Assembly: GCA_012103605.1 (NCBI GenBank)
Contig: WLWL01000009.1
Span: forward strand, 1 to 35,636
Length of the DNA stretch: 35,636 nt
Direction of reading: 5' to 3'
Source: Candidatus Nanopelagicales bacterium
GTDB lineage: Bacteria; Actinomycetota; Actinomycetes; S36-B12
The translations under genes were made by a program, and so were the position numbers. Positions 1 through 10,120 of the stretch are shown here, piece by piece; positions within the stretch are counted from its first letter, which is position 1, and each line of letters begins with the position of its first letter. The notes below the pieces were generated by a model. The model was not told the origin of the DNA and searched no databases. It was given only the letters and a program-made list of their open reading frames with translations.

Positions 1-209
1 AGAAGACCGCCGCAAAGAAGGCTCCGGCGAAGAAGGCGCCCGTCAAGAAGACCGCCGCGAAGAAGGCTCCGGCCAAGAAGACCGCCGCAAAGAAGGCTCC
101 GGCGAAGAAGGCGCCCGTCAAGAAGGCGCCCGCGAAGAAGGCGCCCGTCAAGAAGGCGCCCGCGAAGAAGGCGCCCGCGAAGAAGGCGCCGGTCAAGAAG
201 ACCGCCGCG
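1..209 (+). repeat. 15-bp tandem repeat encoding [15 protein letters not shown] pentapeptides in the sigA N-terminus
   Basis: Direct reading: about 14 contiguous 15-bp units of the form aagaag(gcg/gct/acc)(ccc/ccg/gcc)(gtc/gcg/gcc/gca), in frame with sigA. Confidence 0.95.
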
Positions 210-1382
210 AAGAAGGGCTCGGGTGAGGAGCAAACCGTCCAGGTGGTGGAGCTGGATGGAGAGGTTGTTGAGGTCGAGTCAGGTGAGGAACCGGATCTGA
301 AGAAGGCTGCGACGCTGGAAGCCGAACTTGAGGCCGATCTTGAGGTGGACCTCGCCCAAGTGAAGTCCGAGGAGAGCAAGGACGAGAGTTCGGAGAATCC
401 CGAGGGTGCGGAGTTTGTGCTCTCGGACGTGGATGACACCGACGAGCCTGTCCAGACGGTGACCGTTGCCGGTGCAACGGCCGATCCGGTGAAGGACTAC
501 CTGAAGCAGATCGGCAAGGTCGCCCTGCTGAACGCCGAGCAAGAGGTGGAACTTGCCAAGCGCATCGAAGCTGGGCTGTTCGCGGAGGAGATGCTCGCCG
601 AGACGAAGAAGATCGATAAGAAAACGCGGCTCGATCTGGAGTGGATCGCCACCGATGGTCGCCGAGCCAAGAACCATCTACTAGAAGCGAACCTTCGCCT
701 CGTGGTGTCACTCGCGAAGCGCTACACCGGTCGCGGCATGCTGTTCTTGGATCTCATCCAGGAGGGCAACCTTGGCCTGATCCGGGCGGTGGAGAAGTTC
801 GACTACACGAAGGGGTACAAGTTTTCCACCTACGCGACGTGGTGGATCCGCCAAGCAATCACCCGTGCCATGGCCGATCAGGCACGGACTATCCGAATCC
901 CCGTTCACATGGTGGAGGTCATCAACAAGTTGGCGCGGGTTCAGCGGCAAATGTTGCAGGACCTCGGTCGCGAGCCCACGCCGGAGGAGTTAGCCAGAGA
1001 ACTCGATATGACCCCGGAGAAGGTCGTCGAGGTGCAGAAGTATGGACGCGAACCGATTTCGCTGCACACCCCGCTCGGAGAAGAGGGAGACAGCGAGTTC
1101 GGAGACCTGATTGAGGACTCGGAGGCCATCGTCCCGAGTGACGCTGTCTCATTCACGTTGCTGCAGGAGCAACTCGAATCGGTTCTCGAGACACTTTCCG
1201 ATCGGGAAGCTGGCGTGGTCCGGATGCGTTTCGGGCTTACGGATGGGCAGCCAAAGACCTTAGACGAGATCGGCAAGGTCTACGGGGTCACTCGGGAGCG
1301 GATTCGGCAGATCGAATCGAAGACGATGTCGAAACTTCGCCACCCATCACGTTCACAGGTGCTCCGCGACTACCTCGACTAG
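3..1382 (+). CDS. sigA: RNA polymerase principal sigma factor (RpoD/SigA/HrdB type), 5' truncated by window edge
   Basis: Frame 3 is open from the window edge; contains [78 protein letters not shown] and the C-terminal [31 protein letters not shown]. The listed ORF at 243 is only an internal start; the Lys-rich N-terminus is in frame. Confidence 0.97.
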   Translation, partial: KTAAKKAPAKKAPVKKTAAKKAPAKKTAAKKAPAKKAPVKKAPAKKAPVKKAPAKKAPAKKAPVKKTAAKKGSGEEQTVQVVELDGEVVEVESGEEPDLKKAATLEAELEADLEVDLAQVKSEESKDESSENPEGAEFVLSDVDDTDEPVQTVTVAGATADPVKDYLKQIGKVALLNAEQEVELAKRIEAGLFAEEMLAETKKIDKKTRLDLEWIATDGRRAKNHLLEANLRLVVSLAKRYTGRGMLFLDLIQEGNLGLIRAVEKFDYTKGYKFSTYATWWIRQAITRAMADQARTIRIPVHMVEVINKLARVQRQMLQDLGREPTPEELARELDMTPEKVVEVQKYGREPISLHTPLGEEGDSEFGDLIEDSEAIVPSDAVSFTLLQEQLESVLETLSDREAGVVRMRFGLTDGQPKTLDEIGKVYGVTRERIRQIESKTMSKLRHPSRSQVLRDYLD

Positions 1383-1403
1383 TACCTCGGGGTGTCCCGT
1401 GAT

Positions 1404-1637
1404 TCAGTCCTGCGGTGCGTCGGTTCCATCCGCCGGCACACCCGCGTCAAGCCGGTGTGTCTCGTCGATGATGTCCTCGGCCTTGGGTCGCAGGGCCTCT
1501 TCGTGTCGACTCCAATGGTGACCGCAGAACTGCAGGTCGGCTCCGCCAGGAAGTAAGACGCGTACGTACGCTTGAGCACCACATCGATCGCAGCGGTCAG
1601 CCGCGCTGAGTGTTGGGGCTGTGAGCGTTGTAGTCAT
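1404..1637 (-). CDS. DUF7455-like small putative zinc-binding protein
   Basis: MTTTLTAPTLSAADRCDRCGAQAYVRVLLPGGADLQFCGHHWSRHEEAL: CxxC ... CGHH pattern; aggaggt SD upstream; convergent neighbour of sigA. Confidence 0.8.
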   Translation of the reverse strand: MTTTLTAPTLSAADRCDRCGAQAYVRVLLPGGADLQFCGHHWSRHEEALRPKAEDIIDETHRLDAGVPADGTDAPQD

Positions 1638-1840
1638 CAGACCTCCTGATCGCGGTGCACCTGCGGGATGTCACCTGGTGATTCTCAGTCTTGCACGGTA
1701 TTCCCGATTTCGCCCTGTTCTAAACACTGAATTCGCCGGTGGCGAAACGGGTCGGCGTGGCTGGCGACCACCCCGTGCGTGCAGCTGAATAGGGGGTGAC
1801 CGGCAGCGAGCCGATCCGCGTAAGTGCCGCTTAGTGGCGA

Positions 1841-1846
1841 TAGCGT
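1841..1846 (+). promoter_or_regulatory. Putative -10 (TAGCGT) of a leaderless promoter for parE
   Basis: TAGCGT-tcacgaa-ATG. Confidence 0.55.
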
Positions 1847-1853
1847 TCACGAA

Positions 1854-3929
1854 ATGGCGGCGAAGAAGACCACCGGGGCCTACTCGGCCCGGGATCTGGC
1901 GGTTCTTGAGGGCCTCGATGCGGTGCGCAAGCGGCCCGGCATGTATATCGGAAGCAACGATGGCCGCGGGCTGATGCACTGCTTGTGGGAGATTTTCGAC
2001 AACTCCGTGGACGAGGCGCTGGCGGGGCATTGCAGCAAGATTGAGGTGGTCTTGGAGGCCGGCGGGTCGGTCCTTGTCAGTGACAACGGACGAGGTATCC
2101 CGGTCGATAAGGAGCCAAAGACCAAGTTGTCCGGTGTGGAGCTCGTGTTGACCAAATTGCACGCCGGAGGCAAATTTGGTGGCGGGTCGTATACGGCGTC
2201 CGGCGGCTTGCACGGTGTGGGTGCTTCGGTAGTGAACGCCTTAAGTTCCCGACTGGACGTGGAGGTGGACCGGTCAGGAAAGACCCATGGAATGTCCTTT
2301 CGTCGTGGTGTGCCGGGAGTGTTCGAGGGCACCGGGCCGGACGCGGAGTTCCAACGAGCCAAGGGTCTGAACGTGGTGGGCAAGGCACCGCGGACGAGAA
2401 CAGGCACTCGGGTGCGGTGGTGGGCCGATCCGCAAGTGTTCACCAAGGATGCCGACTACGACAGGGTCACACTCAGAGAGCGGGCGGTGCAAAGCAGTTT
2501 CCTGGTTCCTGGACTGTCGATCACGCTGCGCGACGAACGGGACGAAAGCGATATCTGGGAAGAGACCCTGGTGCACAAGGGCGGCATAACCGAATACGTC
2601 GAGTACCTCGCGGAGGGAGCGAGGGTGTGCTCGGTGATTCGATTGCGGGGCAGTGGGAACTTCCACGAGACGGTGCCCGTTCTCGATGGCAAAGGTCACA
2701 TGACGTCCCGGGATGTCGAACGAGAACTAGGCGTGGACATTGCCCTGCAGTGGGATGAGGGATACGACGCCACCACCAGGAGTTTCGTCAATGTGATCGC
2801 TACCTCTCAGGGAGGCACGCACGTCGCCGGTTTTGAACGAGCGCTTGTCAAGGTCGTGAACGATCAGTTGAAGAAGGCCCGCATTCTCAAGTCTTCAGAA
2901 GCCTCAGTTACTAAGGACGACGTCATCGAAGGACTGACAGCCGTTGTCACCGTCCGGCTTGCTGAGCCGCAATTCGAGGGTCAGACGAAAGAGGTTCTCG
3001 GGACGCCCGCGGTGAGCAGGATCGTCGGCAACGTGGTCACCAAAGAGTTGGGGCAGTGGTTCACCAAGCCCCCCCGGGGTGAGAAGGCTGCCGCGCGTGC
3101 GGTGCTCGACAAGGTTGCTGCAGCCATGCGGACCCGAGTTGCCGCGCGCGCACATCGGGACACTCAGCGTCGTAAATCGGCACTGGAAACCTCCACCTTG
3201 CCGGCCAAGCTCGTCGATTGCCGACGCAGCGAGGCTGACGGGACCGAGCTCTTCATCGTCGAGGGCGATAGCGCACTAGGCACGGCGAAAAGTGCTCGAG
3301 ATGCAGACTTTCAGGCCCTGTTGCCCATTCGAGGCAAGATCTTGAATGTTCAGAAGGCTTCGCTTGCGGATATGTTGAAGAACGCTGAATGCGCGGCCAT
3401 TATTCAAGTGATCGGTGGCGGATCGGGTCGAAGCTTCGACCTCGGCAGCGTCCGCTACGACAAGATCATCTTGATGTCGGATGCCGACGTCGATGGAGCA
3501 CACATTCGGTGCCTGCTGCTCACGCTCATCCATCGATACCTGCCGGGCCTTCTCGAGGACGGAAGGGTTTTCGCGGCCGTACCACCGCTCCACAGGATCG
3601 AAATCCTCGGAAAAGGTGGGAAGGGAAGCGAGGTGGTGTATTCGTACTCCGACAAGGAGATGCAATCCATCGTCAAGACGGCCACATCCAAAGGCAAGCG
3701 CGTGAAGGAGCCTGTGCAGCGGTATAAGGGTCTTGGTGAGATGGATGCCGGTCAATTGCGCGAGACCACGATGGATCCAGCGAAGCGCACGCTGCGGCGC
3801 ATGACGGTGGGCGATGGGACCGAATCGGCGGGGGTCTTCGATCTGTTGATGGGGGAGCACGTGGCACCGCGCAAAGATTTCATCATCGCGGGTGCGCGGG
3901 AACTGGATCGAACGCGAATCGATACCTGA
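1854..3929 (+). CDS. parE: DNA topoisomerase IV subunit B (ParE/GyrB family)
   Basis: GHKL motifs (DNSVDEALAGH, DNGRGIPVD, GGLHGVGASVVNALS) and TOPRIM (EGDSALGTAKSARD, LPIRGKILNVQKAS, DADVDGAHIR). ATG at 1854 preferred over ORF start 1824 because MAAKKTTGAYSARDL begins the conserved region and a -10-like hexamer lies 7 nt upstream. Confidence 0.93.
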   Translation: MAAKKTTGAYSARDLAVLEGLDAVRKRPGMYIGSNDGRGLMHCLWEIFDNSVDEALAGHCSKIEVVLEAGGSVLVSDNGRGIPVDKEPKTKLSGVELVLTKLHAGGKFGGGSYTASGGLHGVGASVVNALSSRLDVEVDRSGKTHGMSFRRGVPGVFEGTGPDAEFQRAKGLNVVGKAPRTRTGTRVRWWADPQVFTKDADYDRVTLRERAVQSSFLVPGLSITLRDERDESDIWEETLVHKGGITEYVEYLAEGARVCSVIRLRGSGNFHETVPVLDGKGHMTSRDVERELGVDIALQWDEGYDATTRSFVNVIATSQGGTHVAGFERALVKVVNDQLKKARILKSSEASVTKDDVIEGLTAVVTVRLAEPQFEGQTKEVLGTPAVSRIVGNVVTKELGQWFTKPPRGEKAAARAVLDKVAAAMRTRVAARAHRDTQRRKSALETSTLPAKLVDCRRSEADGTELFIVEGDSALGTAKSARDADFQALLPIRGKILNVQKASLADMLKNAECAAIIQVIGGGSGRSFDLGSVRYDKIILMSDADVDGAHIRCLLLTLIHRYLPGLLEDGRVFAAVPPLHRIEILGKGGKGSEVVYSYSDKEMQSIVKTATSKGKRVKEPVQRYKGLGEMDAGQLRETTMDPAKRTLRRMTVGDGTESAGVFDLLMGEHVAPRKDFIIAGARELDRTRIDT

Positions 3930-4019
3930 GCCTCTCACCGGGATTACGTGATGCCCTGCCAGAATGTCGCGAGTTGATGCGGACCCACGCTCGGGCCCGT
4001 GTGAAAGGAGGAAGCGTCC

Positions 4020-4547
4020 ATGCTCGACCCGACGCAGCGACCGTTCCCCAGCGCTGAGTTTCAGGACGTCCTCGAGGCGAACCGCGCATTCGCGTCTACG
4101 TTCGACACCCCGAACGCAACGGGGCCTGCAGCCAAGGGTTTGGCCATCGTCACGTGTATGGACGCACGGATCGACCCTCTGGCCGTGGTCGGAATGCGCG
4201 TGGGGGATGCCAAGATTTTGCGAAACCCGGGTGCCCGCGTCACCGTGGACGTGCTTCGGGCGCTTGTCCTTGCGACCAGCCTTCTGGGCGTGAATCGAAT
4301 TCTCGTGATGCCGCACACGGATTGCCGGATGGCCAGTGGAGACGAAGCCGCCGTACACGAAGCGATATTCGACGCCTCGGGGATCGATTCCCGTTCACTC
4401 GAGATCCGCACGGTGTCGGATCAACGCCTAGCGCTGATGTCAGATGTCACGCGGATCAGAACATTCCCGTTCTTGCCGGAAGAGGTGGTCGTGGCGGGAG
4501 CGATCTACGACGTACACGAGGGAACGTTGACTACGGTAGATGCGTGA
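4020..4547 (+). CDS. beta-class carbonic anhydrase
   Basis: TCMDARIDP (CxDxR) and MPHTDCRM (HxxC) zinc/active-site motifs; SD gaaaggagga upstream. Confidence 0.92.
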   Translation: MLDPTQRPFPSAEFQDVLEANRAFASTFDTPNATGPAAKGLAIVTCMDARIDPLAVVGMRVGDAKILRNPGARVTVDVLRALVLATSLLGVNRILVMPHTDCRMASGDEAAVHEAIFDASGIDSRSLEIRTVSDQRLALMSDVTRIRTFPFLPEEVVVAGAIYDVHEGTLTTVDA

Positions 4548-5896
4548 CGTCAAAAATCGCCGTCGTGGGGTCAGGTCCCTCCGGGATGTATGCGGCAGAC
4601 GCCCTGCTGCAGCAGGGTCTCGAGGTTGACGTCTTCGACAAGTTGCCTGTGCCCTTCGGGCTGGTCCGTTACGGCGTAGCCCCGGACCACGTCAGCATCC
4701 GGTCGGTGCGCGACACGCTCGATCAGGTCTGGGACAAGCCCGGGATTCGCTTCTTCGGGAATGTCGAGGTCGGTCGCGACATCTCGATCGAGGAATTGAG
4801 GTCTGGCTACGAGGCGGTGATTCTGACCTACGGTGCATCCTCGGATCGGCGTCTGGGGATCGAAGGCGAAGACCTCGCCGGAAGCGTCGCGGCGACCGAT
4901 TTCGTTGCCTGGTATACGGGCTACCCCGACTATTCGGGCCCCGACTTCGATGCCCAGTTGCCCAAGGTGTCATCCGTTGCCGTCATCGGTGTCGGCAACG
5001 TCGCCGTGGATGTCGTGCGGGTGTTGAGTAAGTCCGAAGATGAGCTTGCGCAGACCGATATGCCACGGCACGTCCTGGACACCCTCCGCGATGCGCCGAT
5101 TCGACGAGTCGTTCTGGTGGGGCGGCGTGGTCCGGTCCAGGCGTCTTTCACGACCAAGGAGCTGAAAGAACTTGGTGAGCTGGCCGAGGCATCCGTGGAG
5201 GTTCGAGGCCCTGATCTCGATCTCGATGAGTGGAGCGAAGGACAGCTGGCAGACAACAAGGTTGCCTCGCGAAATGTGGGGGTGCTGCGGGAGTGGATTG
5301 AGCGGCCGGCCCGACAGGATGCCGAGCGTTCCATCGACATGCGTTTCTTCTCCCGTCCGGTTGGTATCGATGGAAGTGACTGTGTCGAACGACTGAAGCT
5401 GGAGCGGACACGCCTGACCTCTGAAGGGCGGTTAGAAGGAACCGGCGAGTTCGAAGATCTGGACGTTGATCTGGTGGTCCGGAGTGTGGGCTACCGCGGT
5501 GAACCGATGCCCGATGTCCCCTTCGACTCAGGCAACAATGTGATTCCCAACGTCGACGGCCGAGTGCTAGACGGGGACACGGCCCTTACCGGTGTGTACG
5601 TCGCGGGGTGGATCAAGCGGGGACCGACCGGGATCATCGGTACCAACAAGAAGTGCGCGGTGGGAACCGTCGCGTCGGTGCTGGCAGATCGTGAGGCGGG
5701 GCTGCTCACGCCCGCGGACGGATCGGCTGTGGTCGGTTCACTTGCCGATCGAGGCATTGTGCCGGTGGATGTTGCGGGGTGGCGGGCTATCGATGCGAAG
5801 GAAAAGGAGCATGGCGCCGCACAGGGCCGGCCCCGGGAGACTGTCTCCTCTACCGCGGAATTGCTCGCGATCTCCGCTACTGCTCACGCCACTTGA
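4544..5896 (+). CDS. fprA: ferredoxin/flavodoxin-NADP+ reductase, FprA-like
   Basis: VAVVGSGPSGMYAADALLQQG FAD site, VAVIGVGNVAVDVVRVL NADP site, VAGWIKRGPTGIIGTNKKCA. GTG start at 4544 overlaps the TGA of the upstream gene (GTGA); the ORF start at 4154 is spurious. Confidence 0.92.
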   Translation: MTSKIAVVGSGPSGMYAADALLQQGLEVDVFDKLPVPFGLVRYGVAPDHVSIRSVRDTLDQVWDKPGIRFFGNVEVGRDISIEELRSGYEAVILTYGASSDRRLGIEGEDLAGSVAATDFVAWYTGYPDYSGPDFDAQLPKVSSVAVIGVGNVAVDVVRVLSKSEDELAQTDMPRHVLDTLRDAPIRRVVLVGRRGPVQASFTTKELKELGELAEASVEVRGPDLDLDEWSEGQLADNKVASRNVGVLREWIERPARQDAERSIDMRFFSRPVGIDGSDCVERLKLERTRLTSEGRLEGTGEFEDLDVDLVVRSVGYRGEPMPDVPFDSGNNVIPNVDGRVLDGDTALTGVYVAGWIKRGPTGIIGTNKKCAVGTVASVLADREAGLLTPADGSAVVGSLADRGIVPVDVAGWRAIDAKEKEHGAAQGRPRETVSSTAELLAISATAHAT

Positions 5897-6419
5897 TGCC
5901 GCAGCCCATCGACGGCTTGCCACCGGTGTACGTCTGACCCGAGCGTGCCGCCTCGACGGCCGACAGTAGGTGAGCACCATCCACCGGTTGTGGTTGCCTT
6001 GGGCGCGCGTCATCCATGGCACCCCGGTAGGTGAGATTCCCCGCGGCATCGAAAACAAAAAAATCCGGAGTGCAGACAGCGCCGAAGGTGCGCGCCACAT
6101 CCTGGCTGGTATCCACAAGGTAATCGAAATGCCACCCCGCTCGCGTTGCCTGATCGCGCAGTCCAGGAACGTCATCATCGGGATGCGTTTCGACGTCGTT
6201 GCTGCAAATGGCTACCCAGGCGACGTCGGGATGGGCATCGGCGATTGCTCCCAATTCAGTTTCCACCGATTGGACGTACGGGCAGTGGTTGCACGCGAAG
6301 ACGACAACGCACGGCCGGCCCTGAGCGAGCGATCTGACCGACGTGGGTTCGCCGTCGAGATTCGGGAGGGTGACATCAGGAAGTGTGTGAAGTTCGGTCA
6401 CGTTCGACTCAACAGCCAC
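5877..6419 (-). CDS. thioredoxin-fold redox protein (AhpC/TSA-like)
   Basis: LPNLDGEPTSVRSLAQGRPCVVVFACNHCPYVQSVETELG...DTSQDVARTFGAVCTPDFFVFDAAGNLTYRG; CNHC motif. Confidence 0.92.
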   Translation of the reverse strand: MAVESNVTELHTLPDVTLPNLDGEPTSVRSLAQGRPCVVVFACNHCPYVQSVETELGAIADAHPDVAWVAICSNDVETHPDDDVPGLRDQATRAGWHFDYLVDTSQDVARTFGAVCTPDFFVFDAAGNLTYRGAMDDARPRQPQPVDGAHLLSAVEAARSGQTYTGGKPSMGCGIKWREQ

Positions 6420-6427
6420 AGGTCCGC

Positions 6428-7408
6428 CTAAGGGGTGTCAGGGTGCGTTTCGGAGGGGGCACCGGCAATCTCAGCCTGCCACACGGTGCGCATGGTGGGC
6501 GGGGCACCGCAGGAGGCGGGCGCTTCGATCGTGTTGGCCGTACACGTCACACGCCAAGTCCCCTGCTCCGGTGTTCGCACGGTCACGGTTGTGGAGGCGT
6601 CCTTCAGGCCATCGTTGAGGTCGTTGTTCAGGCCGTTCGACTCTGTCAGGTGCGTAGACGCACTGGCAGGCATCGCGAGGGTCGAGCGCACCGCTTGGTC
6701 GGCGGCTTGGGCAGCGGGGCTCAGGTAGCTGGCGCCCCGCAGAAAGTCTGCGGACGGTTCGCTACCGGCTGGGGAGAACTCGGCAGCGTCGAGACGACCG
6801 TAGAGCCGCCCGGAGGGGAGAAACAGACATGTCGGGGCGAACCGATGTCCTCCCAAGTGGCTGCATTCCCACACGTGAGCATCGGGGGCAGCCGCTTGCC
6901 TGGCGAGGGCGTACCCACGGCCCGACGTCGCGCAACACACGTCCCGCTTGCCATGTGTACAGACGAACTCCCAGGCTTCTTCCATCGGCAGGCCGAAGTC
7001 CGGTAGGACGCCCTGACCAAGGGCTTCGAGATCCCACTGCAGCAGCTCGGACACGTCCGACATCTGGCCGTGCCGGCCGATGCCTCCCGAGGGGCCGCAG
7101 GCCGCCACCCACACGTGGCGCAGCGGTGAGGGAACGTCGGCATTGTCGGTTGTGCTCGGTTCGTCACGAGCGCCAGCGCGTCGCGCGCCGCTGGGCCGAG
7201 CCAGGATGGTGCGCACTCCATGCGTGTCGAGAGCTGTGCGCAGGTGCTCGACGCAATCACTGTTGAGCCCCGAGTCCTCGAGTGCGTCCCGACCCCACGG
7301 ACCGGGATGTTCCACGACGATCCACGCTGTTGCCGATGGAGCCGATCCGGCGAGGGGCTCGTGGATGTCAACAGAGCGCTGAGAGCACGGTGCGTCGGTG
7401 GAGGTCAT
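6428..7408 (-). CDS. sucrase/ferredoxin-like (Apd1-type thioredoxin-like [2Fe-2S]) family protein
   Basis: [17 protein letters not shown] ... [21 protein letters not shown]. Start ATG at 7408 (MTSTDAPCS), overlapping the parC stop (ATGA). Confidence 0.85.
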   Translation of the reverse strand: MTSTDAPCSQRSVDIHEPLAGSAPSATAWIVVEHPGPWGRDALEDSGLNSDCVEHLRTALDTHGVRTILARPSGARRAGARDEPSTTDNADVPSPLRHVWVAACGPSGGIGRHGQMSDVSELLQWDLEALGQGVLPDFGLPMEEAWEFVCTHGKRDVCCATSGRGYALARQAAAPDAHVWECSHLGGHRFAPTCLFLPSGRLYGRLDAAEFSPAGSEPSADFLRGASYLSPAAQAADQAVRSTLAMPASASTHLTESNGLNNDLNDGLKDASTTVTVRTPEQGTWRVTCTANTIEAPASCGAPPTMRTVWQAEIAGAPSETHPDTP

Positions 7409-9930
7409 GAACCGATGGTCCCGCCAAACGCAGCGACAGGGGCGCTCGGGGCAGTACCGGTGGCGTCTCGCTTGTCGGTGGGTGCGGGCAGCGTCACGGG
7501 CTTTCCCGCCGCGGTGGCCCCTCGAACAGGGCCGGGCCCCACCCACGCGAGGGCGATCTCGTCCTCACTCGCCCGAAGTTTGTGACAGCGCACCCCCTTC
7601 GTTGCTCGACCCTTATCGGGAAAAACCGACAAGGGGCTGATCTTGACGGACCCGAGTTCGGTCCCCGGCAGTGCGCTCGACGACCCCGCCAGCGTCCCCA
7701 CCATGGCCTGGTTTCCGCCGTTACTGGCGCCAGCAACGGCGCCGAAGAAGACGGCTCGTGCATCGCTCGGCATCGAGATGCCCGCCATCCCGGAGGCGCC
7801 GGCACCTTGTACTCGGACCGAGGCTGCAGGAAAGGTCAGCACGTTGCCCTCTGATGTCACGAATGCCAGGCGAGCGTTCTCGGCCATCGCCTCGGGGGTG
7901 AAGGTGGCTCCCACCACCAGATCGCCATCATCCAAGGCAATGATCGATGCCGACCGCGTACGCGCCGACGGTGCGGGCACGGTCACGCGCTTGACAACGC
8001 CGCCCCGGGTACCGAGCGCCACTGTCGCGGTGCCGTCCACCGGAGCAAGGCCTACGACACGCTCGTGAGGCTCGAGATCAACGAAGGCACCTAGGGGTGC
8101 ACCGGCGGCGAGAGACGGGATGTGTGCAACGGGGGGAATTGAGGGTAGGTCGACGACGTCGAGGGAAACCACCCGTCCGGTGGTGGTCAGTGCACCGACG
8201 GCGCCTCGCGTGGTGGCCGGAGATGTGGACGTGATCACGTCGTGAATAGATCGGCTGTCATCTGATGCCGCTGCGGGTGTGACCGCTGAGGTGCGGGCGA
8301 TCAATCCAGCGCTCGAAAGCAAAACGATGCACGGTTCGTCCTTGACCTCAAGAGTTGCCTCACTGCTCTGCGAGGCGGTGGGGGATTTGGCCGCTTTGGT
8401 GACGCTCGCTGCCGCCCCTTCGCGCAACTGGGTGCGTCGCGGGGTCGCCAGGGCGGCGTTCACCTCAGCCAACTCCGTGGAGACAACATCGCGCAACCGG
8501 TCGTCGTCCGTCACGATGGCGTGCAGATCGTCGATTGATGAGCGTAGTTCGTCTGCTTCCGCCTCGAGTTCGATCCGACTGAACTTCGTCAGGCGTCGCA
8601 GGGGCATGTCCAAGATGTAGGTGGCTTGCACCTCGGTGAGATCGAAGACCGTCATGAGGCGATCCTTCGCCTCCGCGGCATTGTCGCTGGCGCGAATCAG
8701 TTCGATGACTTCGTCGATGTCGACGATGGCCACGAGCAGACCGTCCACCAAGTGCAATCTGTCAACGGCCTTTTGCCGACGGAATTCACTGCGACGGCGA
8801 ACGACCTCGCATCGATGGGTGACGAACTGCTCCAGCATGTCCCTCAGTCCCAGGGTTTGCGGTTGACCATCGACGAGAGCGACCGCGTTGATCGTGATGC
8901 TGTCTTCAAGGGGAGTCATCCGAAAGAGCTGCTCCAGCATCGGTTCGGGAGCAATTCCGCTCTTGAGCTCGATGATCAGTCGAAGCCCTGATTCTCCGTC
9001 TGTCAGGTCGACGACGTCGGATATGCCGGTCAACTTCTTGGACTGCACGAGATCCTTGATGCGCTCGATGACCCGTTCCGGTCCAACCCCTGCGGGAAGG
9101 GATGTCACGACGATTCCGCGGCGGCGCGGCGTGACGTTCTCGACGGTCGTGGTTGCCCGCAGACGGAACGATCCACGGCCAGTGGTGTACGCGTCGCGAA
9201 CACCGTCGAGTCCGATGATCTCGCCGCCCCCGGGGTAGTCGGGGCCGGGAACGAAAGCCATCAGTTCATGGACGTCCGCAGCCGGGTTCTCCAGTAGGTG
9301 TCGTGCCGCGGCAATGACCTCGCCGAGGTTGTGCGGAACAAGATTGGTAGCCATGCCGACGGCGATACCGCTGGCACCGTTGACGAGCAAGTTTGGAAAA
9401 GCAGCGGGCAAGACGATGGGTTCGCGCTCTCGCCCGTCGTAGTTCGGAGCAAAATCAACAACGTCCTCGTCGAGTCCGGCGGTCAATTCCAGAGCCGGTT
9501 CGGCCAAACGTGCCTCGGTGTAACGCATGGCGGCCGGTCCATCATCGGGAGAACCGAAATTGCCGTGTCCGTCGACCAGGGGCAGACGCAAGGTGAAGGG
9601 TTGGGCGAGCCGGACTATCGCGTCGTAGATAGCCGAATCACCGTGCGGGTGAAGGCGGCCCATGACCTCTCCGACCACTCGGGCGCTCTTCACGTGTCCC
9701 CGGTCGGGGCGCAAGCCCATTTGGGCCATCTGGAAAAGAATGCGACGCTGCACGGGTTTGAGGCCGTCGCGAGCGTCCGGTAGGGCTCGGGAGTAGATGA
9801 CCGAATATGCGTACTCCAGGAAGGACGCGCTCATTTCCTCGGAGACGTCGGTATCAAGAATCCGGCCACCGGCGGTCGTGGACTGAGCAGAACGTCGTCG
9901 AGTGGTCTTGCGTGCCGGCTTACCCGCCAC
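7405..9930 (-). CDS. parC: DNA topoisomerase IV subunit A (ParC/GyrA family)
   Basis: [83 protein letters not shown] start. Confidence 0.93.
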   Translation of the reverse strand: MAGKPARKTTRRRSAQSTTAGGRILDTDVSEEMSASFLEYAYSVIYSRALPDARDGLKPVQRRILFQMAQMGLRPDRGHVKSARVVGEVMGRLHPHGDSAIYDAIVRLAQPFTLRLPLVDGHGNFGSPDDGPAAMRYTEARLAEPALELTAGLDEDVVDFAPNYDGREREPIVLPAAFPNLLVNGASGIAVGMATNLVPHNLGEVIAAARHLLENPAADVHELMAFVPGPDYPGGGEIIGLDGVRDAYTTGRGSFRLRATTTVENVTPRRRGIVVTSLPAGVGPERVIERIKDLVQSKKLTGISDVVDLTDGESGLRLIIELKSGIAPEPMLEQLFRMTPLEDSITINAVALVDGQPQTLGLRDMLEQFVTHRCEVVRRRSEFRRQKAVDRLHLVDGLLVAIVDIDEVIELIRASDNAAEAKDRLMTVFDLTEVQATYILDMPLRRLTKFSRIELEAEADELRSSIDDLHAIVTDDDRLRDVVSTELAEVNAALATPRRTQLREGAAASVTKAAKSPTASQSSEATLEVKDEPCIVLLSSAGLIARTSAVTPAAASDDSRSIHDVITSTSPATTRGAVGALTTTGRVVSLDVVDLPSIPPVAHIPSLAAGAPLGAFVDLEPHERVVGLAPVDGTATVALGTRGGVVKRVTVPAPSARTRSASIIALDDGDLVVGATFTPEAMAENARLAFVTSEGNVLTFPAASVRVQGAGASGMAGISMPSDARAVFFGAVAGASNGGNQAMVGTLAGSSSALPGTELGSVKISPLSVFPDKGRATKGVRCHKLRASEDEIALAWVGPGPVRGATAAGKPVTLPAPTDKRDATGTAPSAPVAAFGGTIGS

Positions 9931-10120
9931 TGACGTGCACCGTCCTCTCCGTCATCCCGTGTGGTGGAGTGCCCGCGCCGTGGCCCGGGTGATGGTTGAT
10001 GGGTCCTTGTCTACCGGAGCGTGCCTGGTTCGGTCAGCAATGACGCCCGCCGCGTGTGTGCTGGTCTGGCGTGTCGCGGCGTCAGGCGCCCGGGCGATAC
10101 CCAGTTGTGTCTGTTGTTCA

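Noticed and set aside
1383-1403. Possible intrinsic terminator (cggg-gtgt-cccg) between convergent sigA and DUF7455
   Set aside because: Only a 4-bp stem with no U-tract; too weak to call.
3276-4358. 360-aa minus-strand ORF opposite the parE 3' end and the carbonic anhydrase
   Set aside because: Shadow ORF in GC-rich DNA; His/Arg-rich composition with no recognisable domain, fully antisense to two well-supported genes.
4154-4543. N-terminal extension of the 580-aa ORF before the ferredoxin reductase
   Set aside because: Overlaps the carbonic anhydrase out of frame; composition is Arg/Gly-rich noise, and GTG at 4544 gives the canonical FAD-binding start.
9931-10120. 190-bp gap upstream of parC checked for tRNA/ncRNA or a hidden gene
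   Set aside because: No cloverleaf or T-loop consensus; small ORFs lack coding signatures.
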